Assembly (NCBI GenBank): GCA_025617745.1
Contig: CM046855.1
Coordinates: 19,065,880-19,129,879, forward strand
Length of the DNA stretch: 64,000 bases
From: Heliocidaris erythrogramma
Lineage: Eukaryota; Echinodermata; Echinoidea; Camarodonta; Echinometridae
Direction: 5' to 3'
This document shows positions 22,909 through 35,280 of this stretch, piece after piece. The stretch's first letter is position 1, and the number at the start of each line of letters is the position of its first letter. The notes below the pieces were generated by a model, which ran no database searches, was not told the DNA's origin, and was given only the letters and a program-made list of their open reading frames with translations. Made by a program: the position numbers and the translations under genes.

Positions 22909-24468
22909 TTAAAAAAGCTTGTTCATTATCTGTTACAATCTTCCTTACCTCTGATAAGTGAATATAAATAAAAACAATACCAAGGTCACTTGTACGCAAC
23001 AGGGGAAAACAAAAGAACTGGCCGGTATTTGTAGAAAATAAACGCACCCTTTTTTTATCATATGCCTCCACGTGATCAAACAACATGATGAAAAAAAATT
23101 AACTAAAATTTGCATACATCTTCACATATTGTGACTGCCACACTCGGTTCAATTTCTTAGAGTACTGATGAAAAAAAAATTTAAAAAGTAAAGCTGGATA
23201 CAATCAGAACCGCCAACAAATAATCTTTCCAAAATAACAGCATAATAGTCGAACCAATTATATAAGTATATTGAATTTATCAAATGCATCAGAAGTGTAC
23301 TGTACCCAAAATGGCTCAAAACTTCTCTAACTTTCATGGCACATTTCACTACCACATGTAGATCTACAAAAACAGAAGCCTAAAACTATTAAAAAGCTGG
23401 TCTGGCACGGGTCCCCATGCACAGTGACTCACACTTCGCTCGCACAGAATTCCCATTGAATGTGACTATAAATTTCACATGCAGCAAAAATCTACAAATT
23501 GTTGCTGGGCTGCCAATACATGCTGGATTGTTCAAAGCAAAGAATATTATGTATCGTTCGGGTGTAGAACCTAGTGTGACTTATTTCCCTAGAGGGGACA
23601 GTTCTTCTGAAGTTCGTGAATAGAATTTGCATTATATAAGACCTGTCAGTCATGAAAGAAAAGTTTACTCTTGGTAATCTATAACAACTTTTATAGGCCC
23701 AATACCCGAATGATGCCAGAGCATGTGTCTTTAAAAGGGTCAGTATGTAATACAGATCACATGTTCTCCACTTTAAAGAAAATCACTTGTCATGAATTCC
23801 TCTCGCTATCAACATCCTATAATGACCCCAAGCAGACAAAAGGCTATTGCACATCTTGTAACTTAATTGATCTAGAAAGAAACTGTCATAGGATAATTTT
23901 AGGATTACATACAAGATGTAAATTGCAAGTTATTGTGAACCTTCCAATCAAAGAAAAGGACAAATCAGCAACAAACTGTAACGAAATCAGACAAACCACA
24001 CAACTGCTCACTGACTTCAAGCCAATAAGGCCTTGTCTGAAAATGGAAGGCTCTTTATCCTGCACATTTGATTTCACTTCTTTAAATGTAGTGTTCCTAC
24101 AAATTTCTTTCAAAATCCCGTTGTAATTGGATCAAAATATTTTATTCTTGATTTTGGAAGGATGGACATATCCCAGGATCAAGGTGACTTATACATATAC
24201 TCACTATATTTGTGCCATCATCCAAGCATTGCTCAAACAATGCAAATATCATAAGTCTCAAATTGAAATACTTTAAGTACTTGCTTGGGGCATTAGACTT
24301 GTTTTTTTCCCTTTTAGTTTTTAATCATTCTGAATACTCAATGTAACAACACTACATGATGACTGTGCAAAACATTTGACATCTACAGAGCACAATGTAG
24401 TACTTCTACACTCACGTCCGTATCATTACAGTTAAACAAACACAAGAATTTCTGAATTTTGGCACTGA
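22909..24468. other. Intergenic region between TBP and ATG14, nothing recognised
   Basis: AT-rich with only short chance reading frames, including a 151-codon frame at 23671-24126 with no motif I recognise and no splice context that stands out. Confidence 0.4.
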
Positions 24469-24474
24469 TTTATT
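24469..24474 (-). terminator. Candidate TBP polyadenylation signal (AATAAA)
   Basis: AATAAA on the minus strand about 385 bp past the TBP stop codon, followed by T/G-containing sequence. Confidence 0.4.
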
Positions 24475-24858
24475 CTGCTCAAATGTCAGTAAAAACATGA
24501 GAGTTCACTGTTCAGAATCACGAAAGGTACAAAAAAAAAATCTGTACTTCATAAAACTGCAAATATCCATATACAATGTCAATATGACTAGCCAGTTCTT
24601 CGCTCTTGAAATATTTCCCTAAAAAAACGAAATTAAATTTCAATCTCCAGATCACCACTTGAGAATCATCACTGATGAGCCTGCATCGGAAGACGTGCTC
24701 TTGACCTCTCCTTGTTTTCACTGTTCTCCTTGACATATGTCTCTCTAAATATTCCAATGATATCTCTATATTGTCACTATTCCATTCTGGTGGTAAAAAA
24801 TACAAGTCCCACTGCTTTGTAGAGCCTGTTTTGTGCTTTGAATGGCTACTTCCATGTG

Positions 24859-27800
24859 CTAAGTTGTCTTTTTGAAGGACTTCAGAATAGGATAGATGTT
24901 GTTGAAGGCATCGTAGATCTCCTGTCTCACTTTTGCTCCTGATGTTAGAATGAAAGATGTAGAAGATAAAGAAAAAGAACAACAACAACAAGATAAAGAA
25001 GATGTAAAAGAAAAGATGAAGGAAAAGAAGAGAAGAAGATGAAGAAGAAGAGAAGAAGATGAAGAACAAGTAGAGAAGAAGAAAAAGAAGAAGAAGAAGA
25101 AGAAGAAAAAGAAGAAAAATAAGAAGAGGAGAAAAGGCAAGGGGAAGAGGAAGAAGAAGAAGAAGAAAATGACATTAATTGTACTAATGCAATATTAGGA
25201 AAAAGTAACATAAAATATTAAACATGGAATCTAAATACTGGAATGCTTCACTTCTTAGGTGAAGATGGGGGAATAAGTTTTGCTGTAGAAATCTAAGACC
25301 CTATCAGGTGTAGGAATCACCATTTTATAACGAGTTCATACATTAACCTCCAATTTCAATTTCAAAAAGCATAATATAATTCATCTTTAACCCGAATCTA
25401 CCTATCACAATGGATTATATGCAGCCATACTAAATGTTATATTAGTAAGCATATTCACTAAGAGTTATAGAATTCAGGGACCGGACAATACATTCAACCA
25501 AAAAAAATAAAAGATTTGTTTGTACATAGGAATTGCCCTATACATCTTTATAACTGAAAGAAATTATAAAAAATCTCTCCCAAACAAATAAACATGAGGG
25601 TACCCAAATTGAAATTATTAAAAATGTTAAAAGTATAGTTAATGATATGATGCTTGTATTGGGAAGCCTTTTTTTTTTCACCTGTCAATACCACCTTGCC
25701 AGACACGAAAATGAGGAGTACAATACGAGGTTTAACCATCCTGTATATTAGGCCAGGAAACAGTTCTGGCTCATAACTAGATAAAGATGAACAATAAAAA
25801 ATTAACAAACATCAATTTACAAAAACAATACAATTTGCAATTTAACAACCAATTTTTTCAAGTTATGAGTTAAAAAACTACATTGACGTTTCAACTGATA
25901 GCTTCCACGCATTCACTATTCATATTAACTTTCTATGAATACCTAGATAGCAAACATATTCATGACCCAAGTAATACTGTAGTTCACAGATAGGAAAACA
26001 TGGACCATTTATTCTGTACGTATAAATTACATAATATCTGAACTAACTGTAAATGATAATGCATAACAGTAGCAATCAGAAGTGAAGTCAAACCCTCATG
26101 TTGGTCCTACTTATTGAGATAATAGTATGGGTATGTGCAGATAGACCCAAATGCAAGCATCTGAAAGGCATGAAAATCAATTCAGTTTTGTTTCTTATAT
26201 GATGATATATAGTAAAATCTCCTCATGTAGGCTATTTCAAACTCTGCACCAGAATTACCTTGAGAACTGTCCATGAGTTAGCACCAAACCTTCAAGACGG
26301 ATGGGAAATTTCACATCACAGCTACCAACCATATTCTGGATTTTGAAATCCAAGAACTTTGCCTGGTGAAAAACAAGCAAGGTTTATAAAGGCTACTTAA
26401 AGTGATTTGGTAACTTTGTAGAGGCTTGATAAAATCTGAGCTGCCTGGCCTGACATGCTATCAGTGTATGTAATATGGTGTAAAAATGAAGCCCAGGAAA
26501 AAAAAAAGCACTTCAAAATCATCATGTGCTTCACAAAAGTAAACATATGCAAGTGAACAGAAATGCCAGACTCATTTTTCCCCATAGACTAAAGCGTACG
26601 GCCATATGTTTTCGTAAATGGGAGTATTCAGTTATATATCTTAATAATAGCATTATATATTTGAAAACCTTACTATGCCTGGCAATTCATTTATCCTTCT
26701 GAACATCGTTATACAAGACATATATCAAAATTCAACAATTTATTAAATCAAGCCTCCACAAAGTTATCGAATCCCTTTAATTCACAATCAGAAAAATTTC
26801 AATAAATGTTCATATCTTTTTTCACTATTGTCCATTACTGCACAGATATCAAAATCAATATTACTATACTCTAGTTGTAATGTATTTGAAAATTGGAGGG
26901 CAGAAGAAGTAAAAATTTGGAGCCTCCAACACTGATTTTCATTTCATTTTTTTCTGTCATGAATAAAACAGACAGTTTATGTGTACAATGAGAACAAATA
27001 TGCATGTAGTAATTTGTTTACCCCTGAAGCACTTCTAGCTTAACCAATGTGTTAAGCACTGAGGTACTTTGACACAATGTTAAAATCATCTTGATGAATC
27101 TCTTCTACCAGCATGTTTACATCTTCTGTAGATTAAGAAAAAAAATCAAGCCACTATTGGAAACTTTAATTTACATAATCCTCATTATGCCTTCTAATTC
27201 CCAACTTACTGCAAAGCCTAACTTCTGCACAACTCTTGCATATTTCCTTGCAGCTAATCTGGAGTCATCTTCACTCTTAGCACCTGTACACACCATCTTC
27301 CCTGAGCTGAAGATTAGAGCTGTAGTTCTTGGTTCACGTATTCTCATGATAACAGCTGCAAATCTCTGCCAAATGTGAAAAGAGTTTAGTGTTAATAGTT
27401 TAGTATTAATGAACCTTTATATGATCTTAAACATATATTTATCACTGTTGCTGCAGTCATGATGGGAGTAAGAAAGAAAGAAAAAAACACTTTCAGTTAG
27501 TTTAAATTTACAGCAAGATACGAGTACTACCGATTCTAGCTGCTTTTAATTTTATTTTTCATCTGTGGTGGAATAACATCAGTCTTTTTGAAATCATCTC
27601 TGTGAATCTCTTCCACCAACATGTTTACATCTTCCCTAGATTAATGTATGACTTTACTTTGCCTTACATGTATCTTCATAATAACAAAAAACATATATTT
27701 CATAACATTTTTTGCATTTGACGACTTGAATTGCAAATGCTACACAATTCCAATAACTCTGTTATCATTCATTTAATTTTGTTTGTAACTCAAAAGAGCA

Positions 27801-30800
27801 TATCTAAAAATGTGTCAACTCAATTTCACAGTTCATACATTTTAGTTAAATTTTTTTTTACATATATCCCTGGATCTCACCTTTGGGTTGTATTCAGCAT
27901 TTCTTGCATGGAGGGCGATTTTCTTCAGTTCCAGTTTGCAGCTCAGATTAACAGTAGACACAATATTTCTGTTTTAAAATGAATGTAAAATAATGAGTGA
28001 TAGAAAACGAGGAAGACACTGATGTAATCAATTAATATGAAGAAATATACTGCTCTCATGTGCAGGGAACATTTCTTTCTGTAAAAGATAAAAAAACAAA
28101 TTCCTCCAGGGAACTTCATTAATAACTTGAATAAATATTATACATATTATTTTAAAGGACATTTCATCCAGATTATTAAAGAGAAAGGAAACTAAATGGA
28201 GCAGAATCTTTGTGAAATCTTGAACCCCTACCATGCCACCTGACTTTTGAGCAAATGTAAAAACTGAATTTTCAATTGTTAAATATTAACTTTCAAAGAG
28301 TATTTTCTCCAGCAAACTGGGCAAAGCTATAAACATTATACTGATGGCACAGGTTTCTGTATGAGGAAGAATTTTCAAGCCATTCAGAGGCTAAACAAAA
28401 TGTTCAACACTCAAAATTTTGGGCGGGATTTGCCGCCCACGGCATGCTAGGGGTTAAGGAACTTATGGTGTGGTTATCCTATTTATGAAAAGATAAACTG
28501 GGAGTGTAAGATATTAGAATAACATCCACTTTCCCTGTTTATTGCCTGCTACATAGAACTTGCCTCTATGAATATTTATAAACATTACCAATTTCTGTAA
28601 TGTTGTCTGGTTTTGATTTAGTTTCTTTCTGCAGATGGATATTTGCAGACAACCACACCTGGTGGATTTTCTCAACATGATATCTTTGTTAATTTTTCAT
28701 CTCCTGCAACACATAGAACACTTCTCACACAAAAAGTGTAGGAAACACGTTCCACTGTCATGATACATCACCGAACTTACTGTAGCTGAGGAACGATGCC
28801 AGAGGATTCGCTGCTAGCTGGTGTAGCTGGTGTTAATGGAGCCATGGGGGAAGGTGGAATGAAGCTGCTTCCTGGGGCCAGGGAAGATACACTACCCACT
28901 GAACCAAACGAGGGTGTGCCAATAGAGGGTACGGAGAGGTAGGATTGAGACTGCTGGGAACTGATCTGAGGGTAATGGCTCCTCTGTTGCCCTTCATCCT
29001 GATTTTCCTATGAACCATGAGGCAAACGAAACATAAAAATAAAAAATAAAGTATTAAATAAACTTAGTCCTGTTACTATTATTATTTTTTTAAAGTGATA
29101 ATCCAGTTTAAGGGAAAGTCCACCCTGGTATTTAGTTGATTTAAATAAAAGCAGAAAAATGAGAAAACATATTAGTAAAGTTTGAGCAAAATCAAATATG
29201 AAATTATAAGAAAGTTTTGTTGGTCCCAAACGAAGCAGAAATATTAAAGAATCAGATCAATGAAGTTTTGAGCAAAATACGATAATAGATAAGAAAGTTG
29301 TAATCAATTCACCACAAATTGGCAACTCCATGACGTATCTGAGAGCTCCTCTTCCATTTGTTCAGTACATAAAATTTCATAAATTTTCATTTTATTAGTT
29401 TTTCATGAAGGAATAGATTTGTTTCAAACAGGTTTGGAGCAAGCCAATGATTATATTTAAGGTGCATATGTATGATTGAATATTTTCTTCAGAGAACATG
29501 GAAATTAATGATTTTTGGGGTCCGGGGCAAATGGGAGGGGAGCTCGCAAGCTAAGTCATGGAGTTACCAATTTGTGTTTGATTGATTACAACTTCAAAAA
29601 TTCTTATCTATTATCGTATGTTGTTCAAACCTTCACTGATCTGTTTCTTTAATTTTTCTGCTTCTTTTAAGACCAACCTGATAACAGGGTGGACTTCCCC
29701 TTTAAATGTTTTGAGCAAATTTCTTCCCATCACGAGACTACAAAATCTAAATGTAGTTCTACTCATTCAAAGACTTTTCAAAGACTCACTTTTCTCAAAG
29801 ACAACAGATTTGATCTAGTTACCCATTGGTGCTTGCTGAAAGCATCCAATCAGTCTAATAGACCTGTTTACAAAGTTATTCAAATTTATGGATGTTTCTT
29901 TCCTGGGGCCCTAGTAACAAGGTATTCCATTAACCGTTATTAATGAATGAACTACAATACTTGGAATCCAGTTTGCATACATTACTTGTTGCTATGTCTG
30001 ACAAGCCTCTGACAAGCTTTCAGGTTGTCAAGAACAACCTTTGTTTTAAAAGTATGCATACAATTTGAATATATTTGTGAACAGGTCTATTAGCATGACC
30101 AACCACAGCTTATTTGGAGTTTTCAAGAGTAAAATCTAAAAAATCTAAATTTTTTTGGCAATCATGCAGTAAATAAGGAGATAAATCATTCTGCAACCAC
30201 ACTTACTTTCAATGAAAAAAACGTTGCTCGGCATTATGAAGTCAAATGCAAGGCAAATTCATCCCCTGATCAATTGCCATTTTAAAACTACTGTACATCT
30301 ATTATTACTTTTTTTAGTGCTGTAACCGAACCACCGAACCGTATGGAAGTTCGCTGAACATGGCACTTCCGAACCGAACATAATCGTCTCGTTCGACAGT
30401 TTGGTAAAATAATTACCAGCAGACGTAATATGAGGCAAAAATAGGTCATTGATTTGATTGATTGAATGGTTTATTTGTATAAAAATGCAACAAGTTCAAA
30501 TTCATTCACATTGGCAGTCAAATGACTGAATTGTTGAGAATGACATAATAATATAAATAATTATTTGCATGAAGGGTTTTCAGCCAATCAGGAAATTTTT
30601 TTTTTACCCCCCCCCCCCCCAAGCAGTAATTTTCCTAGGGGGTAACTAGCGCCGATTCTTCTTCTTACAAGATTCAACTTTTCAAGAAGTGTCTAATAAT
30701 TAATGTTAAACTATAGTATACTGTTTAAAACTTTGTTTAATGTTGGTCTATCGAGTATCGCAATATCGCAGTCTAACAAAGTTAGACCAGCGATGCCGAT

Positions 30801-31497
30801 GATGGCATACATCAGTAGAGGCGCACGGCTGATATTGGAGACTCTCTCCCATTTGGGAGACCATCTCCCATATTGGAGACTTAGCTTACAAACATGACAA
30901 AAGGATAATAGAAACAACACCAACAAGGGCCAAGGCAATTAATCCCAGCCAAATTTTTGCCTCATCGAGGTCAGAAATCCATTTGTTTTGTGTGTGGGTA
31001 ATAACATAAACTGTTATGAAAACAAAAGTAGATGGTGAATCTTTGAAGTAGACAGTCTAAAGGGGTAATTTCTCATGAGGAATTTTTTTTTACGTCTGGT
31101 CGGGCTAATGACATGAACGAGGAATCTGCTTATATTTTCATTTTGTGCCAAGGTAATCCCTTTGCCGCAAATGTAAACAAAGCAAAGTGATCTCCCAAAT
31201 CAGAGACCAAAATTATTTACAGACATGACAGAACAGAAGTCTCTGATAGGCCAAGTGATATTAGTCAGAGTCAGAAACAATCTCACGATCCAGCCATCTT
31301 GAAGTTGAAGAGGAAAAAGAACTTGGAACTGAATATAGAGGCGTAGTGCCTGCGTTCAGTATCTTCCCTAGGTATCCCCTAGCCTGGGAGAGAGTCTCCG
31401 ATATATCAACGTGCACCTCTCAGACTCAGTACTGTACATGGCGTACCTGCTGGTTTTTGTGAATGGTGATGGGAATATTTTGACCAGGGTTGTACAT
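24859..31497 (-). CDS. TBP: TATA-binding protein, 7 coding exons
   Basis: Exons 5' to 3': 31447-31497, 28781-29007, 27881-27968, 27210-27365, 26259-26362, 25682-25776, 24859-24938; all GT-AG with consistent phases (801 nt, 266 aa). TBP binds the TATA box as part of TFIID and also serves Pol I and Pol III. The two saddle repeats are complete: SGIVPQLQ then [112 protein letters not shown], and the end [19 protein letters not shown]. The DNA-kinking Phe positions (RFAAV, LIFSSGK, LFPGLIY, LIFVSGK) are kept. The N-terminal 90 residues start [11 protein letters not shown], are Ser/Pro/Gln-rich and lack a long polyglutamine run. The core is as expected for an animal TBP; TBP-like factors would be far more diverged. 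Family B MITEs lie in the first and other introns. Confidence 0.96.
24955..25171 (-). repeat. (CTT)n polypyrimidine tract before the last TBP exon
   Basis: On the plus strand an AAG/GAAGAA tract of about 215 bp; on the TBP sense strand it is C/T only. It ends about 20-30 nt before the acceptor of the last coding exon (24938), so it merges with the normal polypyrimidine tract of that splice site. Confidence 0.85.
29107..29706. mobile_element. MITE, family B, copy 4 (possibly one copy inserted in another)
   Basis: Left end TTTAAGGGAAAGTCCACCCT and right end CAGGGTGGACTTCCCCTTTAAA-type, inverted. Inner arms AATTGGCAACTCCATGACGT (near 29320) and the reverse near 29560. Lies in TBP intron 1, 100 bp upstream of exon 2. 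Confidence 0.75.
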
Positions 31498-32442
31498 GGC
31501 TGATTCTGGTAAATACACTGCTGTCTTGATAGTTGATTCTTGTATTGTACGAATAGTACAGATATGAGCCTCAGCTCAGTCGGGGCTAACGTTAGGCCGA
31601 GCGCGGATAAGGTTGCAGGTGGCGATTTCAGATCCCGGTTGCACTTTCAGCTAGCACATTCAGCTAGCACATTGTATCATAGTCCGATACGTTCAAAACC
31701 GCGTCTTCCTTCATGTCCTTTGTCAACACCAGTCCAGAAAATCTCGTCCAAAACTACCTGTTAACATCATAAACTCCTCACAGATTCAACAATTGCGCAA
31801 TTATTACTAGAGATAGTAATCCTGCTTCAATGAAAAAATCACTTTCTACTTATAAAGTTAAAGTCAGTCAAGATCTTTGACTTTTTCCTTTCGCGTCTGC
31901 CTGTCAGTGATTTATCAACATGATCAAATCAATTTTTCTAGCGCCCTCATCGTATGAACTTTAACAATCATATCAGTATATCTGCTCGCTGCAAGTGCAA
32001 AGTCGATCTGAAGCGAAGCGATTGAATGGACGTGAGCTATTTTTCCGAATAAAAAAAATACTGAAAAGAGGTCAAGATGTCGAAAGATAGAATACCAGTG
32101 TTTCCATCCCGCATGTAAGTTCAAAATGTTGTCATTGTATATTTTATTCGGCAATTCTTTCAGTTCATTTTCAAGAAAGATTCTGTTGTCTGTAGAGTGT
32201 AGACGGTGTTGATGAGTGTGACAGTGAGAGTCTCCTGTGTGAGACATGTTGCTGGTTTGATCATATGACCCATTGATGAGCCTGTTTCACAGGCACAGAC
32301 ATAGACAGTGTCTGTGTGGCTGATCTGAGCAACTCTTGAGGCCAGAGTGATGTGATACTGGGGGTAGTTTCATGAAATCAACTCCATGATATCATACTGT
32401 AGTGTAAGTGTAACTCACTAATCCAATGAACAAGGTAATATA
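31498..32442. other. TBP 5' flank, no TATA box recognised
   Basis: Directly upstream of the TBP start codon. There is no clear TATA or CCAAT element; GCTAGCACATTCAGCTAGCACATT near 31645 is a 12-bp direct repeat. The TBP 5' untranslated region and promoter should lie here or a little further out. Confidence 0.4.
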
Positions 32443-33809
32443 ATAATCAACTTCATGTGGAGCACATCTACAGGGAGTGGAGCACACCTGCAGTGCAGGT
32501 GAAGAAAAGACTCTTATTTTCAAGGATGAAACATCAAAATCAACTTCTGTGGAGCACATCTAGAGGGAGTGGAGCACACCTGCAGTGCGGCTGAAGAAAA
32601 GACTCTTCTTATTTTCAAAGGTTCCAATATGAAACATTAAAATAACCATCAAAATCAACTTCATGTGGAGCACACCTGAAGTGCGGGTGAAGAAAAGACT
32701 CTTATTTTTTCAAGGATTCAAATATGAAACATTAAAATAACCATCAAAATCAACTTATTTTCAACGATTTAAATATGAAACATTATTAAAATAACCATCA
32801 AAATCATCTTTATGCGGAGCGCATCTAGAGGGAGTGGAGCACACCTGCAGTGCGGGTGAAGAAAAGACTCTTCTTATTTTCAAAGGTTTCAATATGAAGC
32901 ATTAAAATAACCATCAAAATCAACTTCATGTGGAGCACACCTGAAGTGCGGGTGAAGAAAAGACTCTTATTTTTTCAAGGATTCCAATATGAAATATTAA
33001 AATAACCATCAAAATCAACTTATTTTCAATGATTTAAATATGAAACATTATTAAAATAACCATCAAAATCATCTTTATGCGGAGAGCATCTAGAGGGAGT
33101 GGAGCACACCTGCAATACGGGTGAAGAAAACACTTCTAATTTTCAACGATTCAAATATGAAACATTATTAAAATAAACATCAAAATCAACTTCATGTGGA
33201 GCGCATCTACAGGGAGTGGAGCACACCTGCAGTGCGGGTGAAGAAAAGACTCTTCTTATTTTCAAGGATGAAACATTATCAAAATCAACTTCTGTGGAAC
33301 ACATCGAGAGGGAGTGGAGCACACCTGCAGTGTGGGTGAAGAAATGACTCTTCTTATTTTCAAAGATTCCAATATGAAACATTAAAATAACCATCAAAAT
33401 CAACTTCATGCGGAGCACATCTAGAGGGAGTGGAGCACACCTGCAGTGCGGGTGAAGAAAATACTCTTCTTATTTTCAAAGATTCCAAATTTCCAATATG
33501 AAACATTATTAAAATAAACATCAAAATCAACTTCATGTGGAGCGCATCTAGAATGAGTGGAGCACACCTGCAGTATGGGTGAAGAAAACACTTCTAATTT
33601 TCAACGATTCAAATATGAAACATTATTAAAATAAACATCAAAATCAACTTCATGTGGAGCGCATCTACAGGGAGTGGAGCACACCTGCAGTGCGGGTGAA
33701 GAAAAGACTCTTCTTATTTTCAACTATTCAAATATGAAACATTGTTAAAATAAACCATCAAAATAAACTTCATGTGGAGCACATCTACAGGGAGTGGAGC
33801 ACACCTGCA
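32443..33809. repeat. Minisatellite between TBP and ATP6V1D, about 12 copies of a 100-165-bp unit
   Basis: Each unit contains GGAGTGGAGCACACCTGCAG (or a close variant) followed by GCGGGTGAAGAAAAGACTCT, a TTATTTTCAA stretch and AATATGAAACATTAAAATAA. The core recurs at roughly 32466, 32570, 32670, 32831, 32935, 33100, 33216, 33318, 33429, 33558, 33678 and 33791. Unit length varies because the AT-rich part is present once or twice (higher-order structure). Many units carry CACCTG, an E-box. Confidence 0.9.
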
Positions 33810-34686
33810 TCAATCTCAAATCAGTTGATATTGATATCATGATCTCTTTAATGTAGATCTACCCTACCTTCCTGCGACAGCACATGTATGGCTATGCAAA
33901 TGCACAGCCGCACGCCGAAAAAATTTTTGGCGGGTCTTTCGCGAGGTTGACGTCATGTTATGCATATTCAATACCTACCAACCTACCGTAGCATGACATC
34001 ATGATATGCATATTCATTACCTCTCTCTAGGTGTGCTGCAAATGAGACACCCGGATATAATATAACCTTGTCCTCCCAAACCAATAATCAGAGAGGGCAG
34101 CAGTTCAGAAGGATCAATTAGTCTCAGCAGAAAAATAGAATGAACACAAAGTTTAATTCTCAAAATTGCATATTCCCTGAATCAGTGGTTTAGCTGGTCA
34201 CCAAACACGTAGGACTTTCACAGACAACTTGCTGGTAAGTAATATTCCGAGTTTCACTCTTTTGATGTGGTATTTTGGCTGGATATATTACAGCAGGTTG
34301 GAGCTGCCTAGTTTCAAATGGGGCTGAGTGGTTCCGTAACTCTGTCAGCCATCCACAAAGATCACATAGAGCTGACCACTTACACTCTTTGCGAGATTAT
34401 TTGTAGACCATACTACTCCTAATACTAGCAGGTTTTGAAAGGAGGGGGGGGGGGGTTACTGCGATCAGCAGTCCTTTGATTGCGTGGATGTCTCTTAATT
34501 ACAAGGTCGTTTGTCAAAATGATAGCCATGAAACATGACATTATTTGATTTTAGGCTACTTTAGGTACTTACAATACTTTACGATTGACTGTCGTCTTTC
34601 TTTTCAATGAGGATGATACAAAAAAGGCCTATTTATCTCCAAAAGCCTGTACTAAAAACTTCCGTAGGTCGGTGTTTTGCTTGCAA
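33810..34686. other. Spacer upstream of the ATP6V1D promoter
   Basis: Contains TATGCATATTCA twice (about 33959 and 34005). A donor-like CTTGCTGGTAAGTAAT near 34231 could end an untranslated exon, but no acceptor partner was established. Confidence 0.35.
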
Positions 34687-34870
34687 TGCGCATGCGTCAG
34701 ACAAGAAGGGAGCATTATGAATATTCATTAAGACGAGTGGCAGGCAGGAGCTCGAGCGAATAGAGATCGCCGGATCACAGTTGATATATGAATATTCATT
34801 ATTCCTGTGACGAAAACTATGCCGTCGTTGTAATAAATATTCATAGGCGCATGCGCAAGTGCCAAATTTT
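34687..34870 (+). promoter_or_regulatory. ATP6V1D promoter: two NRF-1-type sites and repeated ATATTCAT words
   Basis: TGCGCATGCGT at 34687-34697 and GCGCATGCGC at 34847-34856 match the NRF-1 consensus, common in promoters of housekeeping genes. Between them ATGAATATTCATTA-type words occur at about 34718 and 34787, with AATAAATATTCATA near 34833. No TATA box. They sit directly upstream of a candidate untranslated exon. Confidence 0.55.
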
Positions 34871-34988
34871 CGCTTCTGCTTCAACAACATGGCGAATGGG
34901 ACTGGTTTCGAAAATTGAGAGTAAAAAGTGACATTCATCGATTCTAAACATTTTTTAGGAAAAGCTGATTTGCGGAAGGTCTGTTTAG
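34870..34988 (+). other. Candidate 5' untranslated exon of ATP6V1D
   Basis: Ends at a strong donor (TTTAG then GTAAGT, 34989). It contains a 9-codon upstream frame starting ATGGCGAATGGG near 34890. Joined to the next exon at 37118 it would place the first good start codon at 37131. The 5' end is a guess from the promoter position. Confidence 0.4.
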
Positions 34989-35109
34989 GTAAGTGGCATC
35001 GTATATATGATACTTTAATTTCAAAAAATAACTTATATGGCCATATTTTCAATGGTCATTTGAACATTGGTAAATTGTGAGACCCACCGAATCGTACTGG
35101 TTTCACTCA

Positions 35110-35136
35110 GGACGCTGCCACTTTGTGGCAGCGTCC
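35110..35136. repeat. Perfect 12-bp stem, 3-nt loop hairpin
   Basis: GGACGCTGCCAC, loop TTT, GTGGCAGCGTCC, followed by a run of about 16 G. Confidence 0.85.
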
Positions 35137-35191
35137 CGGGGGGGGGGGGGGGGCTGATCTGATTTCAATTTTCTAACCTAGCTCTTTCCAA

Positions 35192-35280
35192 GATTTTATG
35201 AAATGTGTCTACTCAAAAAAGTGGGGGGGGGGCTGCAGTCATCCCCCACTTTTTTGAGAAGACACGTTTCATAAAATATC
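35192..35280. repeat. Inverted repeat of about 38-bp arms
   Basis: GATTTTATGAAATGTGTCTA then CTCAAAAAAGTGGGGG, mirrored by CCCCCACTTTTTTGAG and GACACGTTTCATAAAATATC. Probably a small foldback element in ATP6V1D intron 1. Confidence 0.8.

Noticed and set aside
23671-24126. A 151-codon plus-strand frame between TBP and ATG14
   Set aside because: No motif, no splice context and a residue composition expected from AT-rich noncoding DNA.
24518-25211. Minus-strand Ser/Phe/Leu-rich frames around the (CTT)n tract
   Set aside because: They lie in the last TBP intron and 3' untranslated region; only the short part 24859-24938 is the real TBP exon.
32443-33809. CRISPR-like array
   Set aside because: Units are long, variable and contiguous with no uniform short repeats and unique spacers; the genome is eukaryotic.
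34890-34919. ATGGCGAATGGG as the ATP6V1D start codon
   Set aside because: Frame stops after nine codons and shows none of the expected N-terminal residues.
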